Below are positions 8,097 through 14,251 of a stretch of 19,842 nt of DNA, piece by piece. The stretch spans positions 1 to 19,842 of the forward strand of contig JAWWPG010000023.1 of the NCBI GenBank assembly GCA_033850885.1, written 5' to 3'. The stretch comes from JAWWPG01 sp033850885 (lineage in GTDB: Bacteria; Actinomycetota; Actinomycetes; Propionibacteriales; Nocardioidaceae). Made by a program: the position numbers and the translations under genes. The notes beneath the pieces are model-generated. The model did no database searches. It was not told the origin of the DNA and saw only the letters and a program-made list of their open reading frames with translations. Position 1 is the first letter of the stretch, and each line of letters opens with the position of its first letter.

Positions 8097-8684
8097 TCAG
8101 AGGTACATGCCGCCGTGCGAGTCCTGGGCTTCGGGCTCGGCCTGCTGCATGCCTGGAAGGTAGTTTCCGGCCGCCGGCATGGAGCCCGGCGGAAGAGCGC
8201 GGCGCATCTGCTCCAGCTGTGCGCGGGCCGCCATCTGCTGGGCATAGATCACCGTCTGGATGCCGTGGAAGAGCCCCTCCAGCCAGCCAACGAGCTGGGC
8301 TTGGGCGATCCGCAGCTCGGACTCGCTCGGCGTCGAGTCGCCGAAGGGCAGACTTAGCCGCTCCAGCTCCTCGACCAGCTCAGGCGCGAGGCCCTGCTCG
8401 AGCTCCTTGATCGAGGCCTGGTGGATCTCCCGCAGTCGGGCCCGGCTCGCCTCGTCGAGCGGGGCGGACTTCACCTCCTCGAGGAGCTGGCGGATCATGC
8501 TGCCGATTCGCATCACCTTCGCAGGCTGCTCGACGAGGTCGGCTATCGACCGGTCGTCATCTCGGGCCTGGTCGGCGCCGCTGCCACCTCCCGCGGAGCC
8601 GTCGGGGCCCACGATCACGACGCGAGGCTCATCTGTGACTGGCCCGCTGGCGTCTTGTGGTGGCACTGCGTTCTCCGACGTCAT
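8097..8684 (-). CDS. bpa: Bacterial proteasome activator (Bpa/PafE)
   Basis: 195 residues. After a variable acidic, glycine-rich N terminus comes the strongly conserved DUF2587 core: LVEQPAKVMRIGSMIRQLLE, then APLDEASRARLREIH, SIKELEQGLAPELVEELERL, and LRIAQAQLVGWLEGLFHGIQ followed by AQQMAARAQLEQMR. These match the Mycobacterium tuberculosis protein Rv3780. Bpa forms a dodecameric ring that docks on the 20S proteasome and opens its gate without ATP, letting unfolded proteins in. Docking uses the last residues; here the tail reads GGMYL, so M-Y-L forms a classical hydrophobic-Tyr-x motif where the mycobacterial tail is GQYL. The ATG at 8684 follows an AGGGTGA ribosome binding site. An open frame upstream is only antisense noise from the oxidoreductase end. 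Confidence 0.95.
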   Translation of the reverse strand: MTSENAVPPQDASGPVTDEPRVVIVGPDGSAGGGSGADQARDDDRSIADLVEQPAKVMRIGSMIRQLLEEVKSAPLDEASRARLREIHQASIKELEQGLAPELVEELERLSLPFGDSTPSESELRIAQAQLVGWLEGLFHGIQTVIYAQQMAARAQLEQMRRALPPGSMPAAGNYLPGMQQAEPEAQDSHGGMYL

Positions 8685-8694
8685 GCATTTCACC

Positions 8695-9693
8695 CTACTT
8701 CGTGGGATCGGATCCGGTCGATGTCGTGATGACCACCTTGCCGATGTGGGCGCCGCCGTCGACCAGCCGATGCGCCTCGACGACGTCTTCCATGGGGAAC
8801 GTGGCATGCACGGTCGGCTTGACCAGGCCATCCTCGATGAGCGGCCAGACGTGTTCGCGCACACTCGCGACGATGGCCGCCTTCTCGTCGGCCGGTCGGT
8901 GGCGCAGTGTCGTCGCGATCACCGCGCCCCGCTTGGCGAGCAGGGTCGCGAGGTTGAGCTCGCCCTTCGTGCCGCCCTGCAGGCCGATCACGACCAGCCG
9001 CCCCTCGGTCGCGAGGACGTCCACGTTGCGCCCGAGGTAGGACGCTCCCATGTTGTCGAGGACGACGTCCGCGCCATCGTCCGCCCAGCGGCGTACCTCT
9101 TCGACGAAGTCCTGCTCCCGGTAGTTGACGACGAGGTCGGCGCCGAGATCCCTGCAGAAGTTCGCTTTCTCGGCCGACCCGACGGTGCATGCAACCCGGG
9201 CTCCGAGTGCTTTCGTGAGCTGGATCGCCATCGTGCCGACACCGCTGCCGCCGCCGTGGACGAGGAAGACCTCGCCGGGCTGCAGCGCGGCCGTCATGAA
9301 GACGTTCGACCAGACCGTGCAGGCGACCTCCGGCAGGGCAGCTGCCTGAACCTGGTCCAGCCCCGCGGGGATCGGCAGCACCTGCCCGGCCGGTACGACG
9401 ACCTGCTCGGCGTACCCGCCGCCGGCGAGCAGCGCGCACACACGATCACCCGGGCTCCATTCGTCGACACCTTCACCGACGCGCTCGATGACGCCTGAGC
9501 ACTCGAGCCCGAGAACGTCGGAGACGCCGGCGGGCGGCGGGTAGTGCCCCTGGCGCTGCATCACGTCGGCGCGGTTGACCGCCGTCGCGGCAACTCGGAT
9601 GACCACCTCCCCTGGCAGCGGGTCGAGATCGGGCAGCTCCACGACCTCGAGCACCTCCGGTCCGCCGGCGGCCCGGCACATGACTGCACGCAT
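8695..9693 (-). CDS. NAD(P)H:quinone oxidoreductase, zinc-independent MDR family
   Basis: 332 residues of the medium-chain dehydrogenase/reductase fold. The N-terminal catalytic domain has NRADVMQRQGHYPPP and LGLECSGVIERVG. The cofactor domain has the Rossmann glycine motif VHGGGSGVGTMAIQLTKALG (near residue 144). The cysteine ligands of zinc-dependent alcohol dehydrogenases are absent. The nearest family type is the PIG3-like quinone oxidoreductases, which use NAD(P)H to reduce quinones or reactive carbonyls. The stop lies 10 nt before the bpa start, and the bpa ribosome binding site sits in that gap, so they very likely share a transcript. A related oxidoreductase, Rv3777, lies close to bpa in M. 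tuberculosis. The ATG lacks a ribosome binding site and has TAGCGT 6 nt upstream. Confidence 0.93.
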   Translation of the reverse strand: MRAVMCRAAGGPEVLEVVELPDLDPLPGEVVIRVAATAVNRADVMQRQGHYPPPAGVSDVLGLECSGVIERVGEGVDEWSPGDRVCALLAGGGYAEQVVVPAGQVLPIPAGLDQVQAAALPEVACTVWSNVFMTAALQPGEVFLVHGGGSGVGTMAIQLTKALGARVACTVGSAEKANFCRDLGADLVVNYREQDFVEEVRRWADDGADVVLDNMGASYLGRNVDVLATEGRLVVIGLQGGTKGELNLATLLAKRGAVIATTLRHRPADEKAAIVASVREHVWPLIEDGLVKPTVHATFPMEDVVEAHRLVDGGAHIGKVVITTSTGSDPTK

Positions 9694-9699
9694 CCATCC

Positions 9700-9705
9700 A
9701 CGCTA
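9700..9705 (-). promoter_or_regulatory. Candidate -10 box for a leaderless oxidoreductase-bpa transcript
   Basis: On the minus strand TAGCGT is followed by 6 nt (GGATGG) and the ATG of the oxidoreductase. It is the same hexamer at the same distance as in front of the VOC gene. No good -35 is visible. Confidence 0.4.
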
Positions 9706-9738
9706 ACGCCCGACGGAGACGGGACGCGCGCCGGCCAT

Positions 9739-9782
9739 TTCCTGCAGCCAGCCTCCCGCCTTCCTGCAGCCAGCCTCCCGCC
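9739..9782. repeat. Perfect 22-bp tandem repeat, two copies
   Basis: A 22-bp unit beginning TTCCTGCAGCCAG and ending CTCCCGCC occurs twice head to tail (9739-9760 and 9761-9782) without a mismatch. It sits at the edge of the palindrome cluster, between the oxidoreductase promoter and the DUF6457 gene. No function can be read from it. Confidence 0.85.
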
Positions 9783-9786
9783 CTGG

Positions 9787-9875
9787 CGTTTGCCTGGCAT
9801 GCCAGGCGGATACACCCTTTGCCAGGCAGGCCTGGGTGGCAAACGGTGCGTCTGCCTGGCATGCCAGGCAGACGC
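9787..9875. repeat. Cluster of three related palindromes
   Basis: Three inverted repeats share the core TGCCTGGCA or its near relative. The first, 9792-9807, is a perfect 16-bp palindrome. The second, 9818-9843, has 13-nt arms (TTTGCC...GGCAAA) with two mismatches. The third, 9848-9875, is a perfect 28-bp palindrome centred between 9861 and 9862. In addition CGTTTGCC at 9787-9794 pairs with GGCAAACG at 9838-9845, allowing an alternative larger fold. The cluster lies between two minus-strand genes, behind the DUF6457 stop. It could be a dispersed palindromic (REP-like) element, a strong terminator or a protein-binding array. Confidence 0.8.
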
Positions 9876-9970
9876 GAGGCCCTCGGGGGATCCGGCGGTC
9901 TGGCCGAGCGCGCGTCCAGCCACCGCGCGTCCAGGCGGCTGCCCGGGCGGCCCAGGGGGGCGCGGCAGGG

Positions 9971-10213
9971 TCAGGCGTTCTGTGAGACCAGCTCGACCTG
10001 TTCCACCGCGATGTCCATGCAGTCCTCGAGGTCGGTCGGCTTGCCGCCGCGGAGCCCGGCCGCATATCCGACGATGAACGTCGTCAGCGGTGCGGCGGGC
10101 CGGTCGATCTCGTGCGCTGCGTCACGCGCCAGATCCAAGATGGCGTCCGGTTCAACCTCGAGGTCGAGCCCCAGCGCCGTACACAGCTGGTCGGTCCATT
10201 CGGTCAGAGTCAT
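9971..10213 (-). CDS. DUF6457 domain protein, MobA partner
   Basis: 80 residues, acidic and helical, beginning MTLTEWTDQLCTALGL and containing the conserved central stretch LARDAAHEIDRPAAPLTTF followed by GYAAG. This is the DUF6457 pattern. The domain is found next to, or fused with, MobA-type nucleotidyltransferases in actinobacteria, but its biochemical role is unknown. The ATG overlaps the mobA stop by 4 nt (ATGA), so the two are translationally coupled. By association it probably supports molybdenum cofactor maturation. Confidence 0.88.
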   Translation of the reverse strand: MTLTEWTDQLCTALGLDLEVEPDAILDLARDAAHEIDRPAAPLTTFIVGYAAGLRGGKPTDLEDCMDIAVEQVELVSQNA

Positions 10214-10803
10214 TCATCCTCCAGGAGATCTCTGTCCACGCGGTCACGGGCGAGGGTCACGTCGGCCCAGGTATCGCAGTCCCAGGTCTGCTCCGGGTCT
10301 GCCTCGATGTCCAGCATCATCAACCGTTCCAGGACACCACGCATCGGGGTGTCCATCAACTGGTCAAGCGTAGACAGCGCAGCGCGCAACCGCTCGGTGC
10401 GGTACACAGCCGTCAGGGGCTGGTGTCGCCCCGCCTCGTCGACGAGCTGGGCGCCGTCGCAGCGGCTGCCTGGTCCGGTGCCAAGCGCCTCGGCCAGCCG
10501 CCGGACCGTCCCCCTGGTCACGAATGGCAGATCACAGGCGAGTACGGCGACCAGCGGCGCCTCGACCAGCTCCAGGCCGGCCGCCAGCCCTGCCACCGGT
10601 CCTCCGCCTGCCGGGCGTTCCGACGTTCGCAGCACGCCCGCGGGAAGGTCGCACCTTGGCCCGACGACGACAATGCGCTCCGCCCCGGCCACTGCATCGA
10701 GGACACGTGCCAGCAGAGTGCGGCCCCCTACCTCTATCGAGCCCTTGTCGACACCGCCGAGTCGGCGCCCGGACCCGCCGGCAAGCACGATCGCGTCGAA
10801 CAC
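10210..10803 (-). CDS. mobA: Molybdenum cofactor guanylyltransferase (MobA)
   Basis: 197 residues, typical for MobA. The N terminus has the nucleotidyltransferase signature AIVLAGGSGRRLGGVDKG, and the magnesium-binding aspartate lies in VAVLACDLPFVT. MobA transfers GMP from GTP to molybdopterin, giving the guanine dinucleotide form of the cofactor. No molybdoenzyme or other Moco gene is in the window. The GTG start is supported by GAGGA about 7 nt upstream. It diverges from the nitrilase gene over only 73 nt, which contain a 23-bp tandem duplication. A related role in other NDP-sugar or cofactor transfers cannot be fully excluded. Confidence 0.9.
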   Translation of the reverse strand: MFDAIVLAGGSGRRLGGVDKGSIEVGGRTLLARVLDAVAGAERIVVVGPRCDLPAGVLRTSERPAGGGPVAGLAAGLELVEAPLVAVLACDLPFVTRGTVRRLAEALGTGPGSRCDGAQLVDEAGRHQPLTAVYRTERLRAALSTLDQLMDTPMRGVLERLMMLDIEADPEQTWDCDTWADVTLARDRVDRDLLEDE

Positions 10804-10827
10804 CGCGCCATCCTCGCACCCGGTAGG

Positions 10828-10873
10828 GGCGCCTTGGCTGTCACACTGGCGGCGCCTCGGCTGTCACACTGGC
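10828..10873 (+). repeat. 23-bp tandem duplication in the mobA/nitrilase divergent promoter region
   Basis: Units 10828-10850 and 10851-10873 are identical except for one T/C difference; each contains GGCTGTCACACTGGC. The second copy puts CACACT (10865-10870) exactly 6 nt before the nitrilase GTG, the position of a leaderless -10 box. The first copy puts the same hexamer 17 nt further upstream, at the -35 position. GGCGCC at each unit start is itself a palindrome. It could be a duplicated promoter element or operator. Confidence 0.7.
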
Positions 10874-10876
10874 CGA

Positions 10877-11683
10877 GTGAGGGTCTCGCTCATCCAGTTC
10901 GCGGCGGTGACCGATACCGCCGAGAATCTCGAGGTCGTCACCGGGATGGTCACCAAGGCGGCGGCCACGCCGGCTTCGCAGCGGTCCGACGGCCACCTGA
11001 TCGTGCTGCCAGAAGGCGCGATGCACGACTTCGGAGCGCCCGACCTACCGCTCGGCCCGGCTGCGCAAAGTCTCGACGGCGAGTTCGTGACCGCATTGGC
11101 GCGCCTCGCCGGCAAGGTCGGGGCGACGATCGTGGCCGGCATGTTCGAGGCGTCGAACGACCCGGACCGGCCCTTCAACACGGTGGTCGTCATCGGCCGT
11201 CAGGGCGAGCTCGTCGCGCGCTACCGCAAGACCCACCTCTACGACTCGTTCGGCTATCGCGAGTCGGCGCGGATGCTCGCCGGTGACGGGGTGCCAGTCG
11301 TCGTCCCGTTCGAGGGCCTCACCCTGGGGTTGCTCACGTGCTACGACCTGCGCTTCCCGGAGCTGGCTCGCGCCTTGGTCGATGCCGGCGCCGACACGCT
11401 CGTGGTGCCCGCCGCCTGGGTACGCGGCCCTTCGAAGGAGGACCACTGGGCAACCCTGCTGCGCGCCCGGGCCATCGAGAACACCTCGTTCGTGCTCGGC
11501 GCCGGTCAGAGCGGGCCGTCGTACATCGGCTCGAGCATGGTCGTCGACCCGATGGGGGTGGTGGTCTCCGGTCTCGGCGCGGGCGCGGGGGTCGCGACCG
11601 CGGATCTCGACCCCCGTGTGATCGGGGAGGTACGCCGACGTAACCCCTCGTTGGCGAACCGGCGGATGCCGCCGGCGTCATGA
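10877..11683 (+). CDS. Nitrilase-superfamily carbon-nitrogen hydrolase
   Basis: 268 residues, a complete single-domain member. The catalytic triad is visible: E46 in VLPEGAMHDF, K118 in YRKTHLYDSFGY and C155 in LLTCYDLRFPELAR. The last two blocks resemble the Nit-like omega-amidase/deaminated-glutathione amidase branch, which hydrolyses amide bonds of small metabolites and is often a metabolite-repair enzyme; the substrate here is not settled. The frame is open far upstream, but that part lies antisense to mobA and is arginine/serine-rich noise. GTG at 10877 begins the family's first strand (VRVSLIQFAAV). No ribosome binding site is seen, consistent with a leaderless mRNA. The stop overlaps the next ATG by 4 nt. 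Confidence 0.92.
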   Translation: MRVSLIQFAAVTDTAENLEVVTGMVTKAAATPASQRSDGHLIVLPEGAMHDFGAPDLPLGPAAQSLDGEFVTALARLAGKVGATIVAGMFEASNDPDRPFNTVVVIGRQGELVARYRKTHLYDSFGYRESARMLAGDGVPVVVPFEGLTLGLLTCYDLRFPELARALVDAGADTLVVPAAWVRGPSKEDHWATLLRARAIENTSFVLGAGQSGPSYIGSSMVVDPMGVVVSGLGAGAGVATADLDPRVIGEVRRRNPSLANRRMPPAS

Positions 11684-12753
11684 GCCGGACCCTGCGCGGC
11701 TCTTCCACGCCGGCACCCGCACTCACCAGCGCGGGGCAGCCGGCGCAGACAGCCGAGTCTGGTCGCTTTGGGGGAGGCGTCCGGTGGATGCCGTGGACGG
11801 CAGCCGCCCCGCTGTGGACAGCCGGCCTGATTCTCGCGGTCGCTCCGCTGGCAGCGAGCAAAGGCACGCACTTGTGGGATCCGTGGCTGGCCCGGCTCGG
11901 CGCAGGCGGCGCCACGTGGTTCGCAGTCATGCTCCTCGCTCGCCGAATCGGCAGCCCGCTGCCGCTGGTCGCCGGCTTCTCTGGCATGTGCATCCTCGCT
12001 GTCGAGGCGTTCCCCCGGGGATGGGTGCTGTCGGCGGCCGCAGTTGCGGCCGCCACGTCGTACGGCCTGCTGGGGATGGTCATGACGCGGCCAGCGGCGG
12101 GGCTCAGGTCGCTGCGGGAGGCGGCGCTGGCGATGGTCTTCGGTCTGGCGGGGGCCGTTGCCGTGACGGGGTACGACGTCGGGGTGCGGCCCTATCGCGT
12201 CCGGATGGTGGTTCTCGCGCTGACCCTGACGGCGGCGCTCGTACTCGCCTGGCGCCTCGGGCAGGGCCTCCGCAGCCTCGGGCGCCGAGGCACCGCCTGC
12301 ATCGTCGGCGCGGTCGTCGTGCTCGTCGCCACGGTGGGGTACGTGCAGGCGATCCGGCACTGGGGTCCTGAGCAGGTGCTGGGAACGCTGACCGGGACCA
12401 ACGGCACCATCAGGGACTGGCTCGGGGCGTCGCCTCGGCCGATCGAGGCTCTCGTCGGGTTCCCTGCGGTGGTGTGGGGGGTGGCGGTGCGCAACCGGAG
12501 GCGGCAGGGGTGGTGGATGTCCGCCTTCGGCTCGCTGGCTGCCGCCGGAGTTGCGACCTCGTTGGCGCAACGGTCGGTCGCGCTCCGCGAAGTGGCGGAG
12601 TCGACCGGCTACGGCTTCGTCATCGGCTGCGCCCTCGGGCTGGTCCTGGTCGGGTTGGACAGGCTGCTGACCGGCCTCGACCGGCGTAGCCGTGTCGCGG
12701 GTGGCGCCGACACCGAACGCCCCGAGCCCGCGAGGGTGGCAAGCCTCGTCTAG
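11680..12753 (+). CDS. Polytopic membrane protein of unknown function
   Basis: 357 residues. I do not recognise the family. The first 35 or so residues are Ser/Ala/Gly-rich and probably disordered. After that roughly eight hydrophobic segments can be made out, among them AAPLWTAGLILAVAPLAA, WVLSAAAVAAATSYGLLG, VVLALTLTAALVLAW and GYGFVIGCALGLVLVGL. The tail is short, charged and cytoplasmic in character. No catalytic motif stands out. The ATG overlaps the nitrilase stop (ATGA), so the two are expressed together. A transporter role for the amidase product or substrate would be speculation. tRNA-Ser(TGA) starts 10 nt after its stop. Confidence 0.8.
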   Translation: MSRTLRGSSTPAPALTSAGQPAQTAESGRFGGGVRWMPWTAAAPLWTAGLILAVAPLAASKGTHLWDPWLARLGAGGATWFAVMLLARRIGSPLPLVAGFSGMCILAVEAFPRGWVLSAAAVAAATSYGLLGMVMTRPAAGLRSLREAALAMVFGLAGAVAVTGYDVGVRPYRVRMVVLALTLTAALVLAWRLGQGLRSLGRRGTACIVGAVVVLVATVGYVQAIRHWGPEQVLGTLTGTNGTIRDWLGASPRPIEALVGFPAVVWGVAVRNRRRQGWWMSAFGSLAAAGVATSLAQRSVALREVAESTGYGFVIGCALGLVLVGLDRLLTGLDRRSRVAGGADTERPEPARVASLV

Positions 12754-12763
12754 GCTCTCGCGG

Positions 12764-12852
12764 GGAGGGGTGCCGGAGCGGCCTATCGGAACCGCCTTGA
12801 AAGCGGTCGCTGGCAGAAGTGTCAGCCGCGGGTTCAAATCCCGCCTCCTCCG
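12764..12852 (+). tRNA. tRNA-Ser, anticodon TGA
   Basis: The 7-bp acceptor stem pairs GGAGGGG (12764-12770) with CTCCTCC (12845-12851, one G-T pair). The anticodon stem ACCGC/GCGGT encloses the loop CTTGAAA with TGA at 12798-12800. The long variable arm typical of serine tRNAs is present, and the T arm is GCGGG-TTCAAAT-CCCGC. The discriminator is G12852. CCA is not encoded (the next bases are CTC), unlike the two other tRNAs in the window. It decodes UCN codons. Confidence 0.96.
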
Positions 12853-12886
12853 CTCGAACGACGGCGGGCGCACTCGAGGGAGGTTG

Positions 12887-13345
12887 ATGTCAGGGCGCGG
12901 AACGACTCGCTACCGGTGGTCGCGCGCCTACGGGTTGCGGTTCGTCGGGATGTCGGCGGTCGTCCTCGGCGTGCTGTGGATGATCGCCGCCGTGCTGGGA
13001 TTCCCCCGCTGGTCGTTGGTCGCGCTGGCAGCTGCCGGCATCGTTGTCGTCGCCAGTCTGGTCCGGTTCGTCGTGGTGCCGCCGGTGCTGCTCGAGCTCT
13101 CCGTCGACGGCTACCGGCTCCGTCACGTGCGCGGTGGTGGGGTTGCGGCGGCCGGCTGGACGGACGTCGACTCCGTCACCGGCGGAACCGGCGACCAGGG
13201 CTCGCTGATGGTCGTCAAGCTGCACGCGGGAGGCACCACCGTCGTCCCTCTCGTCCTGCTCGGCCCGCAGGCGGTCCCGGCCGAGCGAGCCGTCCACGAG
13301 AGCCTCAACGCTGCGTTCGGCTACCGCCGGCTGGGCGAGCACTGA
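12887..13345 (+). CDS. Two-helix membrane protein with PH-like soluble domain
   Basis: 152 residues. A short basic N terminus (SGRGTTRYRWSRAYGLR) leads to two closely spaced membrane helices (about 20-40 and 45-65; VVLGVLWMIAAVLG and SLVALAAAGIVVVASLV). A beta-rich domain follows with LELSVDGYRLRHVRGGG, GWTDVDSV and VVKLHAGGTTVVPLVLLG. The layout is that of bacterial PH-domain membrane proteins of unknown function. The ATG at 12887 is chosen because GAGGGAGG lies about 3-9 nt upstream; the frame is open further back, but that part is the tRNA-Ser gene. It stands alone between two tRNA-Ser genes. Confidence 0.8.
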   Translation: MSGRGTTRYRWSRAYGLRFVGMSAVVLGVLWMIAAVLGFPRWSLVALAAAGIVVVASLVRFVVVPPVLLELSVDGYRLRHVRGGGVAAAGWTDVDSVTGGTGDQGSLMVVKLHAGGTTVVPLVLLGPQAVPAERAVHESLNAAFGYRRLGEH

Positions 13346-13429
13346 GTCGACGTACGACGGTCGGCTGCCCGATTGGAGTCGTGGCGCGCGTGACGGGTAC
13401 TCTGTGGCGTCGCCGCTCGCCGGCGGCAC

Positions 13430-13522
13430 GGAGGTGTCGCCTAGCCCGGTTTATGGCGCCCGCCTGCTAAGCGGGTTGAGGGTAATCCCCTCTCGCGGGT
13501 TCAAATCCCGCCACCTCCGCCA
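13430..13522 (+). tRNA. tRNA-Ser, anticodon GCT
   Basis: Acceptor GGAGGTG (13430-13436) pairs perfectly with CACCTCC (13512-13518); the discriminator is G13519 and CCA is encoded at 13520-13522. The anticodon stem CCCGC/GCGGG encloses CTGCTAA with GCT at 13466-13468. A long variable arm (TTGAGGGTAATCCCCTC) and a T arm GCGGG-TTCAAAT-CCCGC are present. It decodes AGC/AGU serine codons. Confidence 0.96.
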
Positions 13523-13566
13523 TCGACCATCGACTCTGAGAGCACCCTGTCGACCGGGAGGCGCCC

Positions 13567-14175
13567 GTGGACGAGGAGCTGGTCGGCACCACCCGGGCGA
13601 CCTATGACCTCATCGCCGCGGAGTATGCAGCGGCGAACCGGGAGGTGCCTGCCTCCGTCCGCGAGAGCCTCGACCGGTTCCTCACGGCTCTGGTCCCTGA
13701 CGGGGTCGTGGCCGATGTGGGGTGCGGGCCCGGACGCGATCTCGCTGAGCTGCGGCGCGGCGGCGCTCGGGCCTTCGGCTTCGACCTTTCGCTGGGGATG
13801 CTGAGGGCGGGTAGACACGCCGGAGTGGTCCAGGCCGAGATGTCGCGGCTACCGATACGGACGGCGTCGCTGGATGGGTTGTGGTGTGCTGCCGCCTTCC
13901 TGCACATTCCGCGCCGGCGGGGGCCGTCGGTCATGGCCGAGTTCGCCCGGACGACCCGGCCGGGCGGCGTGCTCCACCTGTCGGTGTCCGAGGGCGAGGG
14001 TCAGGCGGCGGAGCCCCGCTCGTACGGTGTGGTCGCCACGCGGCTCTTCGTGCATCACGACCAGGGCGAGCTGATGGACCTGCTGCCAGAGGTGGGGTTT
14101 GAGGTCACGTCCGTCCACCGCTCGGAGTCGCATCGTCGATGGCTGACCATCGGAGCCGTACGGCGCCCCGACTGA
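13567..14175 (+). CDS. Class I SAM-dependent methyltransferase
   Basis: 202 residues. The N terminus (TRATYDLIAAEYAA) is the cap seen in small-molecule methyltransferases of this group. Motif I is VADVGCGPGRDLAEL (about 48-62), then FGFDLSLGMLRAGR (motif II region, with the acidic residue that binds the ribose hydroxyls), SLDGLWCAAAFLHIP (motif IV area) and the RPGGVLHLSV strand. It transfers a methyl group from S-adenosylmethionine; the acceptor is unknown. The GTG start has GGGAGG 5-6 nt upstream. It follows tRNA-Ser(GCT) and is followed by an imperfect 31-bp repeat that covers its stop codon. Confidence 0.88.
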   Translation: MDEELVGTTRATYDLIAAEYAAANREVPASVRESLDRFLTALVPDGVVADVGCGPGRDLAELRRGGARAFGFDLSLGMLRAGRHAGVVQAEMSRLPIRTASLDGLWCAAAFLHIPRRRGPSVMAEFARTTRPGGVLHLSVSEGEGQAAEPRSYGVVATRLFVHHDQGELMDLLPEVGFEVTSVHRSESHRRWLTIGAVRRPD

Positions 14176-14228
14176 CCCGCCTACCGCCGTACGACGACCC
14201 GACTGACCCGCCCACGACGGACGACGAT
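14167..14228. repeat. Imperfect 31-bp tandem repeat at the methyltransferase 3' end
   Basis: CCCGACTGACCCGCC occurs at 14167-14181 and again at 14198-14212, 31 bp apart, and the sequence between and after the copies remains similar (TACGACGA / GACGACGAT). The first copy contains the TGA stop of the methyltransferase. A recent local duplication of the gene end is the simplest reading. Confidence 0.65.
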
Positions 14229-14236
14229 CCGACAAG

Positions 14237-14251
14237 CCGCCTTTTCGGCGG
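14237..14251. terminator. Bidirectional hairpin between methyltransferase and pckG
   Basis: CCGCC (14237-14241), loop TTTTC, GGCGG (14247-14251) form a tight 5-bp GC stem. It ends one base before the pckG stop and lies 61 nt after the methyltransferase stop, so it can serve both convergent genes. There is no U tract on either side. Confidence 0.5.

Noticed and set aside
8260..9498. 412-codon plus-strand frame opposite bpa and the oxidoreductase
   Set aside because: Its product is composed of antisense codons of two clearly recognised genes and shows no domain; long antisense frames are common in high-G+C DNA.
9787..9875. Possible CRISPR-like repeat array
   Set aside because: The units differ in length and are palindromic with no regular spacers of constant size, and there are no cas genes in the window.
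11506..12873. 455-codon minus-strand frame opposite the nitrilase and membrane genes
   Set aside because: Arg/Pro/His-rich composition, crosses a tRNA gene and lies antisense to a frame with an intact catalytic triad.
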